From Pseudomonadota bacterium (GTDB lineage Bacteria; Pseudomonadota; Gammaproteobacteria; Steroidobacterales; Steroidobacteraceae), in contig JAKCDC010000002.1 of the NCBI GenBank assembly GCA_021838635.1, positions 62,001 to 126,000 of the forward strand: a stretch of DNA of 64,000 bases, in the 5' to 3' direction. Of the stretch, positions 10,016 to 19,346 are shown one piece after another. How positions within the stretch are numbered: the stretch's first letter is position 1; each line of letters starts with the position of its first letter. The notes beneath the pieces were generated by a model that did not search any database, had not been told where the DNA came from, and saw nothing but the letters and a program-made list of their open reading frames with translations. The translations under genes and the position numbers were made by a program.

Positions 10016-10999
10016 TCAGTCCTCGGCCGCCGGGCGCGCGGCGAGCAGCGCCGCATAGCGCGCCAGGTCGACGTTGCCGCCGGAGAGGATGACCCCGACC
10101 CGCTTGCCGCGCAGCGCCAGCTGGCCTGAGAAGACAGCGGCCGCGGCGAGCACGCCGGTCGGCTCGAGCACGAGTTTCATCCGTTCGGCGAACCAGGCCA
10201 TCGCGTCCAGCAGCTGCGGATCGCTCACGGTGAGGATGTCGCGGACCCGCGCGGCGATCACCGCAAAGGTGTGCTGGCCGAGGTGTTGGGTCTGTGCCCC
10301 GTCGGCCAGCGTCGCGGGGGTGGCGATGTGCACGATGTGGCCGGCGCGCAGACTCTGTCGGCCGTCATCGCCGGCCTCGGGCTCGACGCCGATCACGGCG
10401 CAGTCGGGACTGAGCGCATGAGCGGCCACCGCGCTGCCGGCGAGCAGGCCGCCGCCGCCGAGCGGCGCGAGCAGCACATCGAGCGGACCGGTCGCCTCGA
10501 ACAGCTCGGCGGCCACGCTGCCCTGGCCGGCCATGATGTCGGGATGATCGTAGGGCGGAATCAGGCTCAGGCCGCGCTCGGCGGCCAGGCGCCGGCCGAG
10601 CGCTTCACGGTCGTCGCGGTAACGGTCGTAGAACACCACTTCGCCACCGTACTCGCGCGTGGCGGCCACCTTGGCCCGCGGCGCATCGCTCGGCATGACG
10701 ATCACCGCGTGGCTTGCGAGCAGCCGGCAGGCGAGCGCGATCGCCTGCGCATGGTTGCCGGAGGAGAAGGTGACCACGCCCGCGGCGCGCTGCGCCGGCG
10801 CGAGCTTCGCCACCGCGTTGTATGCGCCGCGGAACTTGAACGCGCCCATGCGCTGGAAGTTCTCGCACTTGAAGTACAGCTGCGCGCCGCAGCGCGCCTC
10901 GGCGGTGCGCGAGCGCAGCACCGGCGTGCGGTGCGCGATGCCCGCCAGGCGTCCCTGGGCGGCCTGAATGTCGGCATAGGTGATGGGCAGCTCGGTCAT
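10016..10999 (-). CDS. threonine/serine dehydratase-like PLP enzyme
   Basis: YFKCENFQRMGAFKFRGA PLP-Lys motif, SSGNHAQAIA, PLGGGGLLAG. Confidence 0.9.
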   Translation of the reverse strand: MTELPITYADIQAAQGRLAGIAHRTPVLRSRTAEARCGAQLYFKCENFQRMGAFKFRGAYNAVAKLAPAQRAAGVVTFSSGNHAQAIALACRLLASHAVIVMPSDAPRAKVAATREYGGEVVFYDRYRDDREALGRRLAAERGLSLIPPYDHPDIMAGQGSVAAELFEATGPLDVLLAPLGGGGLLAGSAVAAHALSPDCAVIGVEPEAGDDGRQSLRAGHIVHIATPATLADGAQTQHLGQHTFAVIAARVRDILTVSDPQLLDAMAWFAERMKLVLEPTGVLAAAAVFSGQLALRGKRVGVILSGGNVDLARYAALLAARPAAED

Positions 11000-11007
11000 G
11001 GCGCCTC

Positions 11008-11928
11008 TCAGGGCTCCTCGGGCAGCGGGATGAACTCCGTCTCATCACCGGGCACCGTGGGGAAGCGACCGGCGCGCCAGTCGTCCTTGGCCTGCGCGAT
11101 GCGGCTGCGGGCGCTCGAGACGAAGTTCCACTCGATGTACCGCGGTCCGACCGGCTCCCCGCCGATGAGTGCGATGCGCGCAGCCCCTGCGCTGCGCAGC
11201 GTCAGCGGCGCCCCTGGGGTGAACACCAGCATGCGGCCCGGTCCGGTGTGCGCCCCGGCGCACTCCAGCTGCCCCTCGATCACGTACGCGGCCCGTTCGC
11301 TGCAGTGCGCAGGCACGCTCAGCGCGGCCCCCGGCTGCAGCACAACGTCGGCGTAGAACAGCCGGGAGAGGATCGCCACGGGGGAGCGCTGTCCGAACAG
11401 TTCCCCGGCGAGCACGCGCACGCGCGCGCCCTCGCGCTCGAGCAGCGGCAGCGTGGCCGAGGGGTGATGATGAAACTCGGGCGCGCTCTCCTCGTGCGCC
11501 GTCGGCAGCGCGACCCACAACTGCAGCCCATTCAGCCGGCTGCCGCTGCCGCGCAGCTGTGCGGCGGTGCGCTCGGAGTGCACGATGCCGCGGCCGGCGC
11601 TCATCCAGTTGACGTCCCCGGGACGAATGGCCTGGTGCGAGCCGAGGCTGTCGCGGTGGATGATCTCGCCCTCGAACAGGTACGTGACGGTGGCGAGACC
11701 GATGTGCGGGTGTGGGCGCACGTCGAGGCCCTGGCCCGGGGCGAGCTGCGCCGGACCCATGTGGTCGAAGAAGATGAACGGGCCGACCATGCGTCGCGCG
11801 ACGGAGGGCAGCACGCGGGCCACCTGCAGCGCGCCGATGTCGCGCGGCCGCGCATCGAGCACGTGCGCCAGTCCCGGCGGCGGCGGACTCACGGTGGCGG
11901 GCGGCTCGGCGGTGGGCGGGACACTCAT
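11008..11928 (-). CDS. pirin family protein
   Basis: VGPFIFFDHMGPAQLAPGQGLDVRPHPHIGLATVTYLFEGEI; WMSAGRGIVHSER. Confidence 0.92.
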   Translation of the reverse strand: MSVPPTAEPPATVSPPPPGLAHVLDARPRDIGALQVARVLPSVARRMVGPFIFFDHMGPAQLAPGQGLDVRPHPHIGLATVTYLFEGEIIHRDSLGSHQAIRPGDVNWMSAGRGIVHSERTAAQLRGSGSRLNGLQLWVALPTAHEESAPEFHHHPSATLPLLEREGARVRVLAGELFGQRSPVAILSRLFYADVVLQPGAALSVPAHCSERAAYVIEGQLECAGAHTGPGRMLVFTPGAPLTLRSAGAARIALIGGEPVGPRYIEWNFVSSARSRIAQAKDDWRAGRFPTVPGDETEFIPLPEEP

Positions 11929-12038
11929 GCGGCACTCTCCGGGCGGAATGGCGGCCGTTGCGATGCTAGCATCGGGCCTCGGCCCGTGCCCGCCGCGGGC
12001 GCCCCGCCCGAGGCCGAACTCATCGTATGGAGGCTGTC

Positions 12039-12896
12039 ATGGATATCGGATTCATCGGACTGGGGAACATGGGCCGCGCCATTGCGGCACGGCTGCTCGG
12101 CGCCGGGCATCGGCTGCGGGTGTGGAACCGCTCGCCGCAGTCGCTCGAGCCACTCCTCGCCGCGGGTGCCGAAGCGGCCGGGAGCGCGCGCGAGGCGTGC
12201 GCGGCCGAGGTGGTGTTCTCGATTCTGAGCGACGACTCGGCGGTGCGCGAGGTACTGCTGCCGGGCGCGCCGGGCAACGTGCACGTGAACATGGCGACCA
12301 TCTCGCCGCAGTTGAGCGATGAGCTCGCGGCGCGCTTTGGCGCCGCCGGTTGCGGCTACATCGCCGCCCCGGTGCTCGGCCGGCCGGAGGTCGCCGCCGC
12401 CGGCCAGCTGAACATTCTGGCCGCCGGCGCCGCGGCCGAGCTCGATCGGGTGCAGGGGCTGTTCGATGTCATCGGCCAGAAGACCTGGCGCTTCGGTGAG
12501 CGTCCCGCGCAGACGAACGTCGTGAAGCTCGCAATGAACTTCATGCTCGCGGCGGCCATCGAGTCGATGGGCGAGGCGGCTGCGCTCGCCAGCGGTTACG
12601 CCATCGAGCCGGCACGGCTGTTCGAGCTGGTCAGCCAGACCTTCTTCCCCGGGGCGGTTTATCAGGGCTACGGGCGAGTGATCGCCGAGTCGCGCTTCGA
12701 GCCGGCCGGATTCAGAGCCCGGCTCGGACTGAAGGACGTGCGTCTGGCGCTCGCCGCCGCCGAGGCGGTCCATGCTCCGCTGCCGTTTGCGAGTCTGATG
12801 CGAGACTCGCTGCTCGAGGGCTTGGCGCGCGGGGAGGGCGAACGGGAATTCGGCGCGGTGCTCGGTCGCGCCCCCTTGCGCCGCGCCGGCCGCTAG
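12039..12896 (+). CDS. NAD(P)-dependent 3-hydroxyisobutyrate dehydrogenase-like oxidoreductase
   Basis: MDIGFIGLGNMGRAIAARLL Rossmann start; KLAMNFMLAAAIESMGEA. Confidence 0.9.
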   Translation: MDIGFIGLGNMGRAIAARLLGAGHRLRVWNRSPQSLEPLLAAGAEAAGSAREACAAEVVFSILSDDSAVREVLLPGAPGNVHVNMATISPQLSDELAARFGAAGCGYIAAPVLGRPEVAAAGQLNILAAGAAAELDRVQGLFDVIGQKTWRFGERPAQTNVVKLAMNFMLAAAIESMGEAAALASGYAIEPARLFELVSQTFFPGAVYQGYGRVIAESRFEPAGFRARLGLKDVRLALAAAEAVHAPLPFASLMRDSLLEGLARGEGEREFGAVLGRAPLRRAGR

Positions 12897-13645
12897 AGCA
12901 GCCGGGAGGCCGCGTCGAGCCAGGTGCGCTGCGCGCGCCGGTAGTGCGCCGGGGCGATGCGTGCCTGTTCGAGCAGCTCGCGGGCCACGGTGCGGGCCGC
13001 CTCGTGCTCGCCCTGGCGCTCGAGCAGCTGGGCATAACGCACCGCTGCCTCGGCACCGGGGTAGGCCGGTGCCAGTGCGCGGTATTCCGCGAGCGCCCGC
13101 TCGAGGCTGCCTTCCTGCTCCAGCGCGCGGGCATAAAGCAGATGGCGTTCCGGGGAGTTGAACTGCGGATTGTGCTGCATCAGCGCCTCGAGCGTGCCGC
13201 GCGCGGCGCTCGCCTCGCCGTTGCCGAATTGCGCGCGCGCCAGGCCGAGCATGAGATTCGGGTCGTGCTCGTACAGGCCGCTCAAGGTCTGGCGGTACTG
13301 CGCGATCGCCTCGGCGCAGCGCCCGTGGCGCACCAGTTCCTCGGCGTAGCGCTGGCGGCTCGCCACGTTGCCGGTGACCGCGGCCTCCTGCTCGAAGCGG
13401 CGCAGGTCCCCGTACGGGTCCATGGCCTGCTTCAGGCCGCGCCCGGCGCGCTGCGCGGTGCGGCTGCGGAACAGATCCGGGAGGATCTCCACCGCCGCGT
13501 ACGCCAGCGCGCCGAGCAGCGGCAGGAACAACATCACCCAGACCCAGATCCAATTGCGCCCGGTCTTGATGCAATGGATGATCAGAGCGAGCGACAGCGC
13601 GTAGGGCAGGATCAGGTACAGCATGAGCAGGCTATCGTACCGCAT
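12893..13645 (-). CDS. TPR-containing membrane protein with PLDc_N-like N-terminus
   Basis: MRYDSLLMLYLILPYALSLALIIHCIKTGRNWIWVWVMLFLPLLGALAYAAVEI then TPR-like repeats; start could also be 13624. Confidence 0.75.
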   Translation of the reverse strand: MRYDSLLMLYLILPYALSLALIIHCIKTGRNWIWVWVMLFLPLLGALAYAAVEILPDLFRSRTAQRAGRGLKQAMDPYGDLRRFEQEAAVTGNVASRQRYAEELVRHGRCAEAIAQYRQTLSGLYEHDPNLMLGLARAQFGNGEASAARGTLEALMQHNPQFNSPERHLLYARALEQEGSLERALAEYRALAPAYPGAEAAVRYAQLLERQGEHEAARTVARELLEQARIAPAHYRRAQRTWLDAASRLL

Positions 13646-13703
13646 CCGCCGCCCGCCTCGCCCGCCCGGCAGATCGGCCCGTGATGCTGATATTCTGCCG
13701 CGC

Positions 13704-15980
13704 ATGAAACCCCTCAGGGCGCCCGGTCTGCGCGCAGCGTTGGTCGTGCTCGCACTGCTGCTCGGCATGCAGCGGGCGGTGGCCGCGCCGCGCCTGCCCG
13801 CCGGGGTGTACGTGCTGCACGCGGCGGCATCGCGCCGCCTGCGCATCGGCCTGGTGCTCTCCGGGGGCGGGGCGCGTGGCCTGGCTCACATCGGGGTGCT
13901 GAAGGTGCTGCAGAGGCTGCGCGTGCCGATCGACGCCATCGCCGGCACCAGCATGGGCGCGGTGGTCGGCGGGCTGTATGCCAGCGGCCTGAACGCCGGA
14001 CAGATCGAGTCGGTGGTGCGTTCGCTGAACTGGCAGGAGGCGTTCCGCGATCAGCCGCCGCGCCAGGATCTGACGCTGCGGCGCAAGGAGGAGGACGACA
14101 ACTTCCTGGTCAACTTCCGCATCGGCGTGCGCGGGGGACACCTGGTGCTGCCGCAGGGGCTGATCGAGGGGCAGAGCCTCACCGAGATTCTGCGCCGCCT
14201 GACGCTGCCGGTGGCGCGCATCACGAATTTCAACGATCTGCCGACGCCGTTTCGGGCCGTGGCCACCAATCTCGCCACGGGCGCAGAGGTGGTGATGAGC
14301 TCGGGCGATCTGACCAGCGCCATGCGCGCCAGCATGTCCGTGCCGGGGGTGTTCGCCCCGGTGGCGCGCGGCGGACAGCTGCTGATCGATGGGGGCGTGT
14401 CAGACAACCTGCCGATCGACGTGGCCCGAGCCATGGGCGTGGATGTGCTGATCGTGGTCGATGTGAGCTACCCGATGGAGCCGCCGCGGCGGCTGAACGG
14501 CGTGGCCGGCATCAGCGCCCAGACGCTCGCGATCCTGATGAAGCGCCGCTCGGACCGGGAACTTGCGACCCTCGGCCCGCACGATGTGCTCATCCGGCCG
14601 GATCTCAATGGCATCTCCTCCTTCGACTTCGGCAACGTCAACCGACTGCTGGCGATCGGTGAGGCGGCCGCCTGGAAGATGCGCAAGCGCCTCTCGGCCT
14701 TCTCGGTGAGTCCGGCCGCCTACCGCCGCTACGAGCAGCGGCGCGCGCGGCTGCGCCGCGCGCCGCCGCGGATCGCGTTCGTCGAGGTGCGCACCGGCTC
14801 GCGCAGCTACTCCGCGCCGATCGAGAAGCTCTTCAGCGACATGATCGGCAAGCGCTTGAACCCGAACGCGATCTCCCGCCGCATCACCACGCTCTACGGC
14901 CAGGGCGGCTTCGACACGCTCGATTACCACCTGGTGCGCCGCGGCCGGCGCTACGGACTGCTGATCGATGCGCGCCGCGCCTCGATCGGCCCGAATTACC
15001 TGCGCTTTGGCCTCAGCCTGCAGGATGATTTCGCCGGCGACGCCAGTTACGAGGCGGCCGCCCGCTACGTCATGTCCGATATCACCCGCCCCGGCGGGGA
15101 GTGGGTGACGGACGGGGAGATCGGGCAGACCTCCCAGCTGGCCACCGAGGTCTTCCTGCCGTTCTCGAAGTTCTCCGGCTGGTTCGTGCTGCCGAAGATC
15201 TCGATCGCGGCAAGCGATCTGCCGTTTTTCATCGGCCAGCGCGTGCGCGCGCAGTACCGCGAACACACGTTCCGCTACGGAGTGGATTTCGGCAAGCAGT
15301 TCGGCGACTGGGGCGAGATCCGCGCCGGGGTGTATCGCGAGGTGGGGCACTCGAGGCTGAACATCGGCGATCCGAACGATCCGTCGCTGCCCTTCCCGCC
15401 GCTGCAGAGCTTCGGCTCGCTGACTTATTTCCTGCGCCTCAGCTACGACACGCTCGATAACATCGACTTTCCGCACTCCGGCGAGCAGGCGACGCTGCAG
15501 TGGAGCAGCGCGCACGATGTCGTCGGGGCGCTCGCGAGCTACAACCGCGTGACGCTGCACTACCTGGCGGCGCACACCTGGCACGACCGCAATACCGTGG
15601 CGTTCTCGTTCTCCGGCGGCAGTCTGCTCAACCGCGCCACGAATCTACGCATGGAGTTTCCGCTCGGGGGGTTCCTGAACCTCTCCGGACTGGAGCCGTA
15701 CTCGCTGTACGGTCCGCACTTCGGCGTCGCCACCGTTTCGGCGTACCGCGAAATCGACCGCGGCGGGCCGGGTTACCTCGGGGTGCCGATCTACCTCGGC
15801 ATGTCGCTTGAGGCCGGCAACGTGTGGCAGAACCTGAGTCAGGTGAGGTGGAACACGCTGCACGAGGATGCGAGCATCTTTCTCGGCCTGGACACGTTCC
15901 TCGGTCCGGTGTATCTCGGCAGCGGCTTCGACAACCACGGCAGTCAGTCGTACTACCTGTTCCTCGGTCGCACGTTCTGA
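13704..15980 (+). CDS. patatin-like phospholipase fused to C-terminal BamA/surface-antigen beta-barrel (PlpD-like)
   Basis: signal-like N-terminus at M28 of the ORF; LVLSGGGARGLAHIGVLKVLQ, GTSMGAVVGGLYASG, DGGVSDNLPID; C-terminal barrel ending in LFLGRTF. Confidence 0.92.
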   Translation: MKPLRAPGLRAALVVLALLLGMQRAVAAPRLPAGVYVLHAAASRRLRIGLVLSGGGARGLAHIGVLKVLQRLRVPIDAIAGTSMGAVVGGLYASGLNAGQIESVVRSLNWQEAFRDQPPRQDLTLRRKEEDDNFLVNFRIGVRGGHLVLPQGLIEGQSLTEILRRLTLPVARITNFNDLPTPFRAVATNLATGAEVVMSSGDLTSAMRASMSVPGVFAPVARGGQLLIDGGVSDNLPIDVARAMGVDVLIVVDVSYPMEPPRRLNGVAGISAQTLAILMKRRSDRELATLGPHDVLIRPDLNGISSFDFGNVNRLLAIGEAAAWKMRKRLSAFSVSPAAYRRYEQRRARLRRAPPRIAFVEVRTGSRSYSAPIEKLFSDMIGKRLNPNAISRRITTLYGQGGFDTLDYHLVRRGRRYGLLIDARRASIGPNYLRFGLSLQDDFAGDASYEAAARYVMSDITRPGGEWVTDGEIGQTSQLATEVFLPFSKFSGWFVLPKISIAASDLPFFIGQRVRAQYREHTFRYGVDFGKQFGDWGEIRAGVYREVGHSRLNIGDPNDPSLPFPPLQSFGSLTYFLRLSYDTLDNIDFPHSGEQATLQWSSAHDVVGALASYNRVTLHYLAAHTWHDRNTVAFSFSGGSLLNRATNLRMEFPLGGFLNLSGLEPYSLYGPHFGVATVSAYREIDRGGPGYLGVPIYLGMSLEAGNVWQNLSQVRWNTLHEDASIFLGLDTFLGPVYLGSGFDNHGSQSYYLFLGRTF

Positions 15981-16000
15981 GGCCCCAAGCGCCGCGCCGC

Positions 16001-16267
16001 TCAGACCCGGTGGCTCTCGACTAAGTTCTCGACCTTCTCGAACACCAGCGCCGGTCTGTCCCCGGCGCGCGAGTACAGGTGGCGGCGGCTCATCTCGCTG
16101 AGCGCCGCGTCGCGCTCGGTGGCCGTGACGTACCAGTGCAGTCGGTGCCACTCCGGCCCGACGAGCTTGCGGAATGGATCCCCGGGACTGAGGCTGACGC
16201 GCACCCCATAGGGGCGCTGTCGATCGGCGCGGGGACTCGTGAGATTTTGTGGCTGGCTGATTCCCAT
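16001..16267 (-). CDS. conserved hypothetical small protein
   Basis: [59 protein letters not shown]...; fills gap between flanking genes. Confidence 0.55.
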   Translation of the reverse strand: MGISQPQNLTSPRADRQRPYGVRVSLSPGDPFRKLVGPEWHRLHWYVTATERDAALSEMSRRHLYSRAGDRPALVFEKVENLVESHRV

Positions 16268-16351
16268 GGCGCGCAAAGCTTAAGGTGCCCGGTGGCGCAG
16301 GCGCAAGAGCGCACGCCGGACGCGCTATCATGCGCGGCGGAGGATCTCGCC

Positions 16352-17014
16352 ATGGCATCGCCGCACAAGAGAACGACCCTGCCCGAGTCACACGAGATGC
16401 TGCCCGGGCGCAGCAGCGCGCTCGAGGTGCCGCCTGAGCATTTCGTGACCGGTCATCGCATCGTGCCACCGTTCCCGCAGGGGCTGCAGGCGGCGCTGTT
16501 CGCCATGGGCTGCTTCTGGGGTGTCGAGCGGCTCTTTTGGGAACTGCCCGGGGTGTACTCGACGGCCGCCGGCTATGCCGGCGGCACGACCCCCAATCCC
16601 ACGTACCATGAGGTGTGCAGCGGGCTCACCGGCCATGCCGAGGTGGTGCGCGTGCTCTACGATCCGGCGCACATCCGCTACGAGACGCTGCTCAAGGCGT
16701 TCTGGGAGTCTCACGACCCGACGCAGGGCATGCGCCAGGGCGGCGATGAGGGCACCCAGTACCGCTCGATGATTTTCACCGCGGACGCGGCACAGCAGGC
16801 GGCCGCCGAGGCCTCGCTGCGCACCTACCAGAAGCGCCTGACGGCGGCCGGTTATGGCGCGATCACCACGCAGATCGCACCCTGGCCGACGTTCTATTAC
16901 GCCGAGGATTATCACCAGCAGTATCTGGCGAAGAATCCGGACGGGTACTGCGGGCTCGGCGGCTGTGGCGTTCCCTTTAAATTTGCGGGGTTATCGGCTG
17001 GGGCGAAGGCGTAG
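16352..17014 (+). CDS. msrA: peptide-methionine (S)-S-oxide reductase
   Basis: [51 protein letters not shown]-terminus. Confidence 0.93.
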   Translation: MASPHKRTTLPESHEMLPGRSSALEVPPEHFVTGHRIVPPFPQGLQAALFAMGCFWGVERLFWELPGVYSTAAGYAGGTTPNPTYHEVCSGLTGHAEVVRVLYDPAHIRYETLLKAFWESHDPTQGMRQGGDEGTQYRSMIFTADAAQQAAAEASLRTYQKRLTAAGYGAITTQIAPWPTFYYAEDYHQQYLAKNPDGYCGLGGCGVPFKFAGLSAGAKA

Positions 17015-17165
17015 GCGGAGCTACAGCGAGGGCTCCATCAGGACGTCGCGCGGCTAGAGGCGCTCCTGACAGAGGCCCCGCGAGTTTCTGCAGGAAAATA
17101 CAGGCTGATCTCGACGGCTAAGTCTACCGGAATTCTACCGTCGAGCACGGTTCAGGATAGTCCGT

Positions 17166-17181
17166 GGGGAAGGAATTCCCC
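17166..17181. terminator. small hairpin downstream of the minus-strand hypothetical gene
   Basis: GGGGAA-GGAA-TTCCCC perfect 6-bp stem immediately 3' of the CDS ending at 17186; no clear U-run. Confidence 0.35.
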
Positions 17182-17185
17182 ATCC

Positions 17186-17902
17186 TCAAACGCGGCCGCG
17201 CATGCTTTCGTCCAGGATGAACGGATCGATACGGATTCCGTCGCCGTGGATTCTGCCCGTCTTAGCATCACGGGCGACTCGGGTGACCCACTGGTAACCA
17301 AGATCCACTCGTCCGTCGTTGAACCAATCTTGCGGATAGAGCTGTAAAGTCCCGCTGGCCGTGTTCAGAAGCATCAGCGCGAGGTTGCCGTGGCCGGATT
17401 GTGGCCCGGGTATAATGGCCGATGATTGACACAATAGAAGCATTTCACTGCGGACCCTTAGAGGCCCAGGGACACTGACCGAGACTGATTCTTCACTGAT
17501 GGTCGTTGGCAGCTCGCATTCAAATACGGGCGACGTCGCGGCCAGCGTAGCAAGCCGTCGTTCTTGCATGCCTTCGCACAGTTCTTCGATAGATTTCGAC
17601 AGGGGCTCGAGGTTTCTGTGCTGGTAACCCCACATTTTTACCGGCTCTGTATTTCCGGAGGGCGCCTGCGCCTGACGCCAAATAACCAGGAGTCCGGGCG
17701 AAAATGACTCGACGTAGCAGTACATGTTGACGAGAAGGACAACGTCGTCGCCTCGCATCAAACAAGTCTTGCCGGCGGCGACTCTGGCGTCACCGGCGCT
17801 TGTCCACGTCAGGCCGGGCAACCTCGGACCTTTGGACTGCAAGTACCAGGGACTCGGACCGGGAGCATTTTCCATGAATGACTTGGCGGTCTTGGTGGCC
17901 AC
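17186..17902 (-). CDS. hypothetical protein in AT-richer insert
   Basis: 238 aa ORF, full span between insert ends, no family recognised (YPQDWFNDGRVDLGYQWVTRVARDAKTGRIHGDGIRIDPFILD). Confidence 0.65.
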   Translation of the reverse strand: MATKTAKSFMENAPGPSPWYLQSKGPRLPGLTWTSAGDARVAAGKTCLMRGDDVVLLVNMYCYVESFSPGLLVIWRQAQAPSGNTEPVKMWGYQHRNLEPLSKSIEELCEGMQERRLATLAATSPVFECELPTTISEESVSVSVPGPLRVRSEMLLLCQSSAIIPGPQSGHGNLALMLLNTASGTLQLYPQDWFNDGRVDLGYQWVTRVARDAKTGRIHGDGIRIDPFILDESMRGRV

Positions 17903-17919
17903 GGAGGGTCCGGGTGGAC

Positions 17920-18177
17920 TTAACGCTTACCGGCAACCGCCGGTTGACCCAGTTTGTCGGCGAGCCAGAGCTTGATCAGCGACTGCCGCGTCACGCCAAG
18001 TCGCCGCGCCTCACGGTCGAGGGAATCCACCATCCAGGCGGGGAAATCCACGTTGACCCGCTTCGCTTCGGTACCAACGCGCCGCGCCTTTTTGAGATCG
18101 AGGTATTCCGTGACCTTCTCGCCAGCATCAAATTTTCGATCAAACGTCTTCGCTTTCATATATCGCCACCTCTTCAT
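17920..18177 (-). CDS. brnA: BrnA-like antitoxin
   Basis: RRVGTEAKRVNVDFPAWMVDSLDREARRLGVTRQSLIKLWLADKL (ribbon-helix-helix-type C-terminus); overlaps brnT; M7 at 18159 is an alternative start. Confidence 0.8.
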   Translation of the reverse strand: MKRWRYMKAKTFDRKFDAGEKVTEYLDLKKARRVGTEAKRVNVDFPAWMVDSLDREARRLGVTRQSLIKLWLADKLGQPAVAGKR

Positions 18178-18409
18178 CCCGTGATCGCCTCACGGAAATA
18201 AGTCGAATATTGTCGCCGCGCCGCGTGATGATCGCCGACCAATGCTTCTCGTCGATCTTTCCGACCAGCAACCAGCGAGGTTCATCCGTGGTGCGAGCGG
18301 GAACCTCCACCAATTGGGCATCTGCCCAAAGTTGCTGCGCCTCCTCAAAATCAATGCCGTGTTTGCGCTTGTTTTCGGCGCTCTTGTCCGGGTCGTACTC
18401 AAAAGACAT
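18140..18409 (-). CDS. brnT: BrnT-family ribonuclease toxin
   Basis: FEYDPDKSAENKRKHGIDFEEAQQLWAD...RWLLVGKIDEKHWSAIITRRGDNIRLISVRRSRDEE matches BrnT layout. Confidence 0.9.
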   Translation of the reverse strand: MSFEYDPDKSAENKRKHGIDFEEAQQLWADAQLVEVPARTTDEPRWLLVGKIDEKHWSAIITRRGDNIRLISVRRSRDEEVAIYESEDV

Positions 18410-18431
18410 GAGCCTTCTTCAAGTCGGTGGC

Positions 18432-18461
18432 TGGTATAATTAAGATATAATTATTATACCA
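18432..18461. promoter_or_regulatory. palindromic AT-rich operator/promoter upstream of brnT
   Basis: TGGTATAAT-taagatataatt-ATTATACCA, perfect 9-bp inverted repeat with TATAAT-like hexamers, 22 bp upstream of brnT ATG. Confidence 0.65.
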
Positions 18462-18607
18462 TCGCCCGGTGAGTTCACCAATGTCGAGGTGATCCGTACC
18501 ATCAGGATGTCTACCGGCAGATCGGCAGCAACGTCTACCAAAAGTCGACCGATAGAGGTCTACCGCAAGCGCAAGCGCGCGGGAACCGTGGGATTTTCAC
18601 GCATAGG

Positions 18608-18721
18608 GCGCACTACCACCAGCAGTACCTGGCGAAGAATCCAGACGGATATTGCGGGCTCGGCGGTTGCGGAGTGCCGTATCGATTCGCCGATTTGCCC
18701 GGGGGCGAACAGGCGCAGTGA
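18608..18721 (+). pseudogene. orphan 3' end of a second msrA
   Basis: In-frame [37 protein letters not shown], homologous to the C-terminus of the complete msrA at 16352-17014. Confidence 0.85.
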
Positions 18722-18863
18722 AGGCTGCGCCCGAGGGCTGGCGGTCTTGGAGGCGCAGGAGCGCGAGGGATTTGATCGCTCCGCGCACGGCGAACGCGCT
18801 TACAATTGAGCGAGGCGCGCCGGGGAGCCCCGGTGCGGACCTCAACATGACTAGGGGAGGCTC

Positions 18864-19223
18864 GTGAGCATGCACATCCTGGTGATGGTTCTGCTGTCGG
18901 TGCACGCGCTTGCCGGCGTATTCTGGGTCGGCTCCACGTTGGCACTGACACATTCGTATTTCGAACTCACGCCGAAGCTGTTCCGCGCCCAGATGCTGGC
19001 TGCCGCCCTTGCGGTGCTGGCGGGCCTGGCGCTCTGGGGCATCGTGATCCGCGGCGCGCAGGGCCCAATGGCCCACACGCTGCAGCTCGGCGCATTGTTC
19101 GCGCTGCTCGCCGCAGGCGTGCAGGGCAGCCTGCGCAGCACACCGGTGCGCTCGCAGCGCATTGCCGCGGTGCTGCTCTCCGGGACCGTCATCTGCATGG
19201 TGATTGCCCCGTACATGACCTGA
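18864..19223 (+). CDS. small integral membrane protein (about 4 TM)
   Basis: 119 aa strongly hydrophobic: MHILVMVLLSVHALAGVFWVGSTLALTHSYFELTPK... Confidence 0.65.
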   Translation: MSMHILVMVLLSVHALAGVFWVGSTLALTHSYFELTPKLFRAQMLAAALAVLAGLALWGIVIRGAQGPMAHTLQLGALFALLAAGVQGSLRSTPVRSQRIAAVLLSGTVICMVIAPYMT

Positions 19224-19346
19224 GAGCCTTCAGCGCATCGCCCCTCGGCGCGGCCCGGCATTGATTCGTGTCGTGGATGCGGTGCGGTCGCGGACCGCGC
19301 TGCCCACCGCGGCAGTCCGGAGCGCGCCGGTCGCGGCGGCCAGTGG

